This document shows positions 14,844 through 18,654 of a stretch of DNA of 18,654 nucleotides, piece after piece. Both the position numbers and the translations under genes were made by a program. The DNA lies in the NCBI GenBank assembly GCA_003524435.1, contig DQHP01000051.1:1-18654 (forward strand), given 5' to 3'. Every line of letters starts with the position of its first letter. Position 1 is the stretch's first letter. The notes beneath the pieces are model-generated. The model worked only from the letters and a program-made list of their open reading frames with translations, made no database searches and was not told the DNA's origin. The DNA comes from Microbacterium sp. (lineage in GTDB: Bacteria; Actinomycetota; Actinomycetes; Actinomycetales; Microbacteriaceae).

Positions 14844-15728
14844 ATGACAGATAACACCGTTGACCCACGACACGCACACCACGATGACGAATTTCCCGGT
14901 CAGACTCAGAGCCAACCGGGACAGACATCGCGGATGCGCCCCGAGCCCGATCACGGCGAGTCCAGCTACGTAGGTCATGACCGGCTCTCCGGGCGTCGGG
15001 CTCTGATCACCGGGGGTGATTCTGGAATCGGTCGAGCTGTCGCGATCGCATTCGCTCGTGAGGGCGCAGACGTCGCCATCGCGCACATGCCTGAAGAACA
15101 GGCCGACGCCGACGACACGCTCAAGCTTGTTCGCGAAGCTGGCCGCACAGGGATGAGCCTCGCGGGCGACCTCCGCGACGAAGACTTCGCCATCCGAACG
15201 GTGACAGAAGCGCGCCAGGCGCTGGGCGGGCTCGACACCCTCGTTCTCAATGCGGGTTATCAGCACGACATCGACGGTTTCGCGAGCCTTCGCACCGATG
15301 AGATGCGTCGCGTCTTCCAGACGAATCTCGAAGGACTCTTGTTCTCGGCGCGAGCGGCTTTCCCTGACTTTGAACCAGGTGCCAGCATCATTGTCACGGC
15401 ATCCATCCAATCCTTCAACCCATCACCGGGTCTCATCGATTACGCGATGACCAAGGCCGCGCAGGTGGCCTTCGTCAAGGCGCTCGCCGAAGAGGCAGGT
15501 CCGCTCGGCATCCGCGTCAACGCCGTCGCTCCCGGGCCTATCTGGACGCCGTTGATTCCCGGCACGGGATGGGACGAGGAGAAGGTGCGCACTTTCGGCG
15601 CTGACACGCCGCTGGGCCGTGCGGGCCAGCCTGCCGAACTCGCTGGCGCGTATGTCTATCTCGCATCCGGCGAATCATCGTATGTGTCCGGCGCTATTCT
15701 GCCGGTCACCGGAGGTAAAGCATTATGA
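14844..15728 (+). CDS. SDR family NAD(P)-dependent oxidoreductase
   Basis: A 294-residue classical-type short-chain dehydrogenase/reductase with a 45-residue polar N-terminal extension, as in the YghA/YhdF-like subgroup of bacterial stress-associated SDRs. ALITGGDSGIGRAVAIAF (53-70) is the cofactor loop and NAG (136-138) the structural motif. The catalytic tetrad is visible as Asn161, Ser187, Tyr200 and Lys204 (YAMTK). PGPIWTPLIP is the post-catalytic loop. An aldehyde or alcohol substrate is likely, but its identity is unknown. AGAGGG (14829-14834) can act as ribosome site. The stop overlaps the next start as ATGA, so the small downstream protein is translationally coupled. Confidence 0.92.
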   Translation: MTDNTVDPRHAHHDDEFPGQTQSQPGQTSRMRPEPDHGESSYVGHDRLSGRRALITGGDSGIGRAVAIAFAREGADVAIAHMPEEQADADDTLKLVREAGRTGMSLAGDLRDEDFAIRTVTEARQALGGLDTLVLNAGYQHDIDGFASLRTDEMRRVFQTNLEGLLFSARAAFPDFEPGASIIVTASIQSFNPSPGLIDYAMTKAAQVAFVKALAEEAGPLGIRVNAVAPGPIWTPLIPGTGWDEEKVRTFGADTPLGRAGQPAELAGAYVYLASGESSYVSGAILPVTGGKAL

Positions 15729-16033
15729 CGATGACAGCGCCAGAGCCTCCGAAACCCGCATCCGCATGGGAAGTCGTGCCGCTGGGCCGTAGCGCCTGGC
15801 GAATATGCGATCGAGCCCGCGACTACTCCGACGCCGAACGTCTCATCGCCTACGTTGATCGCAACGAGCTCGGCACTCTTGAGGTGCTGTGGCTGCGCAG
15901 TCCCTGTCCCACACGTTCGCGCTACCGCGACCTCGACGAACTGCTCGCGGATCTGGATGCTGCAGTCATCGCCGGCGTGCAACCGCGATCGATGCGGCCG
16001 AAGCAGATTCCCCATTTCCCACCCGCCAGCTGA
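15725..16033 (+). CDS. Small hypothetical protein coupled to SDR
   Basis: A 102-residue soluble protein that I cannot assign to a named family. The first 13 residues are Pro-rich. The core SAWEVVPLGRSAWRICDRARDYSDAERLIAYVDRNELGTLEVLWLRSPCPTRSRYRDLDELLADLDAAV (13-80) looks like a compact alpha/beta domain ending in an amphipathic helix. There is no signal peptide or membrane helix. Two cysteines (27 and 61) are present without a metal-site pattern. The start codon lies in the SDR stop (ATGA at 15725-15728), and the stop is 4 bp from the convergent helR stop. The reading frame looks genuine; function unknown. Confidence 0.75.
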   Translation: MTMTAPEPPKPASAWEVVPLGRSAWRICDRARDYSDAERLIAYVDRNELGTLEVLWLRSPCPTRSRYRDLDELLADLDAAVIAGVQPRSMRPKQIPHFPPAS

Positions 16034-16037
16034 ACCG

Positions 16038-18176
16038 CTACGCCAACACGACCAGTTCGCGCGTGGAACGGGTCATGGCCACGTAGCGGTCCACCGCCCC
16101 CTCAATGCCCGTGCCGAAGCTGTCCGGTTCGACCAGCACCACCAGGTCGAATTCCAGCCCTTTCGACAGCTCTGGTGTCAGCGACCGCACGCGCTCGGTC
16201 GCGGTGAAGCTCGGATCCCCAATCACAGAGGCGGTGCCATCGTCGTTCTCGCTCAGCCAGGCGGCGATGATCTCGTCGCGCTTGTTGAGTGCTGCGCGTC
16301 GCACCGCAACACCGCTGGAGCGCACCGACGTGGGCACATTGGCGTCGGGGAGTGCCGCGCGGATGACCGGTTCCGCTTCTGCCATGATCTCTTCCGGCGT
16401 GCGGTAGTTGACCGTGAGAGAGGCGACCAGGACGTCCTTGAGTCCTGCGTGTTCAAGCCGCTCTTCCCATGACTCAATGAATCCGTGTCGAGCCTGGGCG
16501 CGGTCACCGACGATAGTGAAACTGCGCGATGGGCAGCGGCGCAGTAGCATCCGCCAGTGCGCATCCGTAAGTTCCTGCGCTTCGTCGACGATGATGTGCG
16601 CAAAGGGGCCCGCGAGCGCGTCGCGATGAGCACGAGGCAGTGCGCTGTCGTCGTCGAGGCTGTTCTGGACATCCTCACCGCTCAACATCGACATGAGTCC
16701 GAGATCATCACCGGAGGCATCGTCCAGCGAATCAGCGACGTCCGCGCGGTACTCCCGTTCGGCGGCTTTTGCTCGTTCACGTTCGCGGCGGATCCTGCTG
16801 ATATTCGCGTCGCCGATGAGCAGTCGCGCCGCGTCGAGAAATGGAAGATCGGATGTTGTCCACGCGGCAGCTTCTTCGCGTTGCAGCATCCGCACCTCCT
16901 TCGAGGTCAGCCACGGCGCGCATCGCTGCAGAAAATCCGGGTTGCTCCACAGAGCAGCCACAAGTGCTGCGGCATCGAGCAGCGGCCAGGCCTGGGTGAA
17001 CGCCTGAGCGAGTGCGCTGTTCTGGGCGAGCACACGGCGCAGCTGAGCGCGAGTAATCTGAGCGGCGAACCGATCGAGAAGGATCTCCAGCAGCGTGTTC
17101 CATACCTCGTCACGAGCTTCGTTGTGTCCGGCATCCGTGTCGGTGTCGAAAGCCTCCTCCCAATCAGCCGCGCGCACGCGCATCTCCGCCCACGGCGTCT
17201 CGACGACCATTGCCTGTGACGGTGGCTGTTCGAAGAGGCGCACGGCTGCCGCGACCGCATCGACGAGCCGGCCCGAGGATTTCAGCAACGACACCTCCGC
17301 ATCGACTTCTGCCGGGGCGGTGCGGCCTTCGGGCGTGAGATCGCGCAGAGTGCAGGTCTGCACACGGTCTTCGCCCAGACTCGGCAGCACATCATCCACA
17401 TAGGCGAGATAAGGGTCGTGCGGTCCGACGACGAGAACACCGCCGCCGCTCCCGCGTGAAATGCGTTTGTCGGAGTACAGCAGGTATGCCGCGCGGTGAA
17501 GCGCCACGACGGTTTTGCCCGTGCCAGGGCCGCCGTCGACGACGAGGGTCCCCTCCGAGCCCGCGCGAATGATGGCATCTTGATCCGCTTGGATCGTCGC
17601 AAGCACGTCACGCATGCGCGGCGAACGTGACGAGCCCAGACTGGCAATGAACGAAGACTGGTCATCGAGCGCCCCGCCGGCAGCCAGCGCCTCAGGAGTG
17701 AATGCTTCGTCCCAATAGTCGCTGATGAGCCCGCCGCTCCAGCGGAAGCGGCGGCGGCTGATAAGCCCCATCGGATCGCCGTGCGTCGCGCCGAAGAACG
17801 GCTCAGCCGCAGGAGCGCGCCAGTCCACCAGCAGTTGTTGGCCGTCTGCGCCGGTCAGGCCGAGGCGGCCGATATAGATGTGCTCGCCAGCGTCAGTGAC
17901 GATGCGTCCGAGGCACATGTCGATGCCATAGCGGCGCAGCATGCTCAGTCGCGCATTCAATCGGTGTATTTCAAGGTCACGCTCTACCGCTGCTCCGCCG
18001 ACGCCGCTGGGAGCGCTAAGCAAGCGATCCAATCGTGCGGAAGTGTCTGCGACGCCGCGACGAACGGTCTCAGCAATTTCGGCGAAGCGCTCGTCGTCGC
18101 GGACGGTGAGCGCCGTAGTGGCCTTGTGGGCGAGGGTTTTTGGCAGGCGGAAAGCGCTGACGATGGGCAGATTCAC
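16038..18176 (-). CDS. helR: HelR/HelD-like RNA polymerase recycling ATPase (rifamycin resistance)
   Basis: A 712-residue superfamily-1 helicase-like ATPase. Visible motifs are Walker A VVDGGPGTGKTVVALHR (about 212-228), Walker B HIIVDEAQELTD (527-538), motif III FTIVGDRAQARHGF (553-566), VNYRTP (589-594), LTPELSKGLEFDLVVLVEP (666-684) and VDRYVAMTRSTREL (695-708). The N-terminal coiled region and LVDWRAPAAEPFFGA (116-130) are typical of HelR, which removes RNA polymerase from DNA and protects it from rifamycins. An acidic stretch at about 483-510 may be the primary-channel loop. I chose GTG at 18176 because GGAG (18182-18185) is 5 bases upstream and HelR homology begins there; an ATG at 18266 would add 30 Arg-rich residues and run through the RAE and promoter. 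The upstream RAE strongly supports HelR rather than generic HelD. Confidence 0.92.
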   Translation of the reverse strand: MNLPIVSAFRLPKTLAHKATTALTVRDDERFAEIAETVRRGVADTSARLDRLLSAPSGVGGAAVERDLEIHRLNARLSMLRRYGIDMCLGRIVTDAGEHIYIGRLGLTGADGQQLLVDWRAPAAEPFFGATHGDPMGLISRRRFRWSGGLISDYWDEAFTPEALAAGGALDDQSSFIASLGSSRSPRMRDVLATIQADQDAIIRAGSEGTLVVDGGPGTGKTVVALHRAAYLLYSDKRISRGSGGGVLVVGPHDPYLAYVDDVLPSLGEDRVQTCTLRDLTPEGRTAPAEVDAEVSLLKSSGRLVDAVAAAVRLFEQPPSQAMVVETPWAEMRVRAADWEEAFDTDTDAGHNEARDEVWNTLLEILLDRFAAQITRAQLRRVLAQNSALAQAFTQAWPLLDAAALVAALWSNPDFLQRCAPWLTSKEVRMLQREEAAAWTTSDLPFLDAARLLIGDANISRIRRERERAKAAEREYRADVADSLDDASGDDLGLMSMLSGEDVQNSLDDDSALPRAHRDALAGPFAHIIVDEAQELTDAHWRMLLRRCPSRSFTIVGDRAQARHGFIESWEERLEHAGLKDVLVASLTVNYRTPEEIMAEAEPVIRAALPDANVPTSVRSSGVAVRRAALNKRDEIIAAWLSENDDGTASVIGDPSFTATERVRSLTPELSKGLEFDLVVLVEPDSFGTGIEGAVDRYVAMTRSTRELVVLA

Positions 18177-18181
18177 GAGGG

Positions 18182-18185
18182 CTCC
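18182..18185 (-). promoter_or_regulatory. Ribosome binding site that decides the helR start
   Basis: GGAG on the minus strand with 5-base spacing to the GTG at 18176. No comparable site precedes the longer ATG candidate at 18266. Confidence 0.6.
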
Positions 18186-18189
18186 GATC

Positions 18190-18224
18190 CGATCGCGGCG
18201 CCGGCGGCTCGGCGCGCACGATCG
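18190..18224 (-). promoter_or_regulatory. Hairpin in the helR leader
   Basis: A 35-base inverted repeat: CGATCG (18224-18219) pairs with CGATCG (18195-18190), and GCGCC pairs with GGCGC inside. The stem has about 13 pairs with one bulged base and an 8-base loop. It would sit at the very 5' end of the predicted helR transcript, ending 4 bases before the ribosome site. It may stabilise the mRNA or modulate translation. Confidence 0.4.
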
Positions 18225-18227
18225 ACC

Positions 18228-18258
18228 AGTATGCGCTAGCGAGGGGGCCTTGCCGCAA
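18228..18258 (-). promoter_or_regulatory. helR: Predicted helR promoter overlapping the RAE
   Basis: On the minus strand TTGCGG (18258-18253, inside the RAE) is a candidate -35, and CATACT (18233-18228) a candidate -10, 19 bases apart. The predicted start is near 18221, giving a leader of about 45 bases. The long spacer suggests a promoter that needs an activator or other factor. Confidence 0.4.
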
Positions 18259-18264
18259 GCCCCC
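18243..18264 (-). promoter_or_regulatory. Rifamycin-associated element (RAE)
   Basis: The minus-strand core GGGGCTTGCGGCAAGGCCCC (18263-18244), flanked by one more G and C, is an almost perfect inverted repeat (one extra base in one arm). As I recall it, this matches the RAE consensus found before rifamycin-inducible resistance genes in actinobacteria, including helR and rifampin phosphotransferase. It lies 67-88 bases before the helR start, at the -35 position of both divergent promoters. The regulator that reads it is not visible here. Confidence 0.85.
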
Positions 18265-18280
18265 ACCCCGCAGGTAAACT
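18250..18280 (+). promoter_or_regulatory. Predicted promoter of the membrane-protein gene, overlapping the RAE
   Basis: TTGCCG (18250-18255, inside the RAE) and TAAACT (18275-18280) form a -35/-10 pair with a 19-base spacer, the same spacing as on the helR side. The predicted start is near 18287, about 16 bases before the ATG. Confidence 0.38.
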
Positions 18281-18302
18281 GGAAGTGCGGGAAGATAGAA
18301 GC

Positions 18303-18635
18303 ATGACTTCCTCCGCCCCGCAGTTGCAGCGCAATGCACTCGCCCCCGGCCTGCTTGCGGCAATCGCACTCTTCCTCTCCCCGCTTTTTACCGAGGGGAT
18401 TGTCGCCACCATCATTCTGTTCGTCGTCGCGATTCTCGCGGTGATCGTCGCGTGGTTCGCCTGGCAGGCAGGACAGTGGTGGTGGACGATCGTCTTCGTC
18501 GCGATCGCCGTGCTGTGGAACCCGGTCTTTCCCTTCGGCTTCAGCGGCGTGGGCTGGACAGTGGCGCAGATCGCCGCGGCGCTCGCGTTCATCACCGCGG
18601 GCGCGCTGGTAAAGAACGAGCGCACCGCGCCCTGA
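18303..18635 (+). CDS. Small four-helix membrane protein (DUF6804-like)
   Basis: A 110-residue integral membrane protein with four hydrophobic segments (about 14-30, 33-53, 60-77 and 84-102). The stretch QWWWTIVFVAIAVLWNPVFPF (58-78) is distinctive and recalls the actinobacterial DUF6804 family; this assignment is from memory. Function unknown. The ATG at 18303 is chosen because GGGAAG (18289-18294) lies 8 bases upstream; a GTG at 18285 adds six residues and overlaps that site. It is divergent from helR, with 126 bp between start codons, and its predicted promoter overlaps the RAE, so it may respond to rifamycins. Confidence 0.75.
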   Translation: MTSSAPQLQRNALAPGLLAAIALFLSPLFTEGIVATIILFVVAILAVIVAWFAWQAGQWWWTIVFVAIAVLWNPVFPFGFSGVGWTVAQIAAALAFITAGALVKNERTAP

Positions 18636-18654
18636 CCTGCCGCGTTGCTGCGCC

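Noticed and set aside
18177..18266. Upstream ATG for helR at 18266
   Set aside because: It would put the RAE partly inside the coding region, adds an Arg/Ala-rich stretch not seen in the family, and has no ribosome site.
1..18654. Mobile elements, CRISPR arrays, tRNA or rRNA genes
   Set aside because: No transposase, integrase, long terminal inverted repeats, spaced repeats or tRNA-like cloverleaf were seen.

Overview
The window looks like a chromosomal segment from a high-GC Gram-positive actinobacterium. It is most likely a Microbacteriaceae member close to Microbacterium. The grounds are the GC-rich composition, short intergenic gaps, actinobacterial gene types (MetPS transporter, HelR, a Rho-N-like small protein), and a pair of ~110-residue proteins of a family I know mainly from Microbacteriaceae. 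I see no tRNA, rRNA, CRISPR array, insertion sequence or phage gene. No gap without a gene exceeds 130 bases.

Left part (1-6245, all + strand): the C-terminus of an FAD amine/amino-acid oxidase, an overlapping fold-type I aminotransferase, and a sodium-coupled amino-acid transporter with its small subunit (metP/metS-like). Together they suggest uptake and deamination of an amino acid. A flavin reductase and an XFP-type phosphoketolase follow as a two-gene unit.

Middle part (6246-12953): a GNAT acetyltransferase (-), then a small membrane protein and a nitroreductase (+). Next comes a run of minus-strand genes, in transcription order: DUF7882-like protein, FHA-like protein, two-CBS-domain protein, CinA/PncC-type amidohydrolase, Rho-N-like small basic protein, flavodoxin-like reductase, and an FAD oxidoreductase with a C-terminal Rieske domain. 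A second DUF7882-like paralog is transcribed divergently from the first. The mix of redox enzymes, CBS protein, phosphoketolase and PfkB kinase resembles general stress or low-oxygen accessory regions of actinobacteria, but I found no shared operator that proves a regulon.

Right part (12946-18654): a PfkB-family kinase translationally coupled to SurE nucleotidase (-), a divergent SDR dehydrogenase coupled to a small unknown protein (+), then a large HelR/HelD-like RNA polymerase-recycling ATPase (-) divergent from a four-helix membrane protein (+). Between these last two lies a near-palindrome that matches the rifamycin-associated element (RAE) known from actinobacterial rifamycin-inducible genes. 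This RAE-helR unit is the most notable system here. The RAE sits where both divergent promoters would have their -35 boxes, so the membrane protein may also respond to rifamycins.

All four convergent gene junctions are extremely tight: two have abutting stop codons in the palindrome TGATCA, one overlaps by 8 bp and one has a 4 bp gap.
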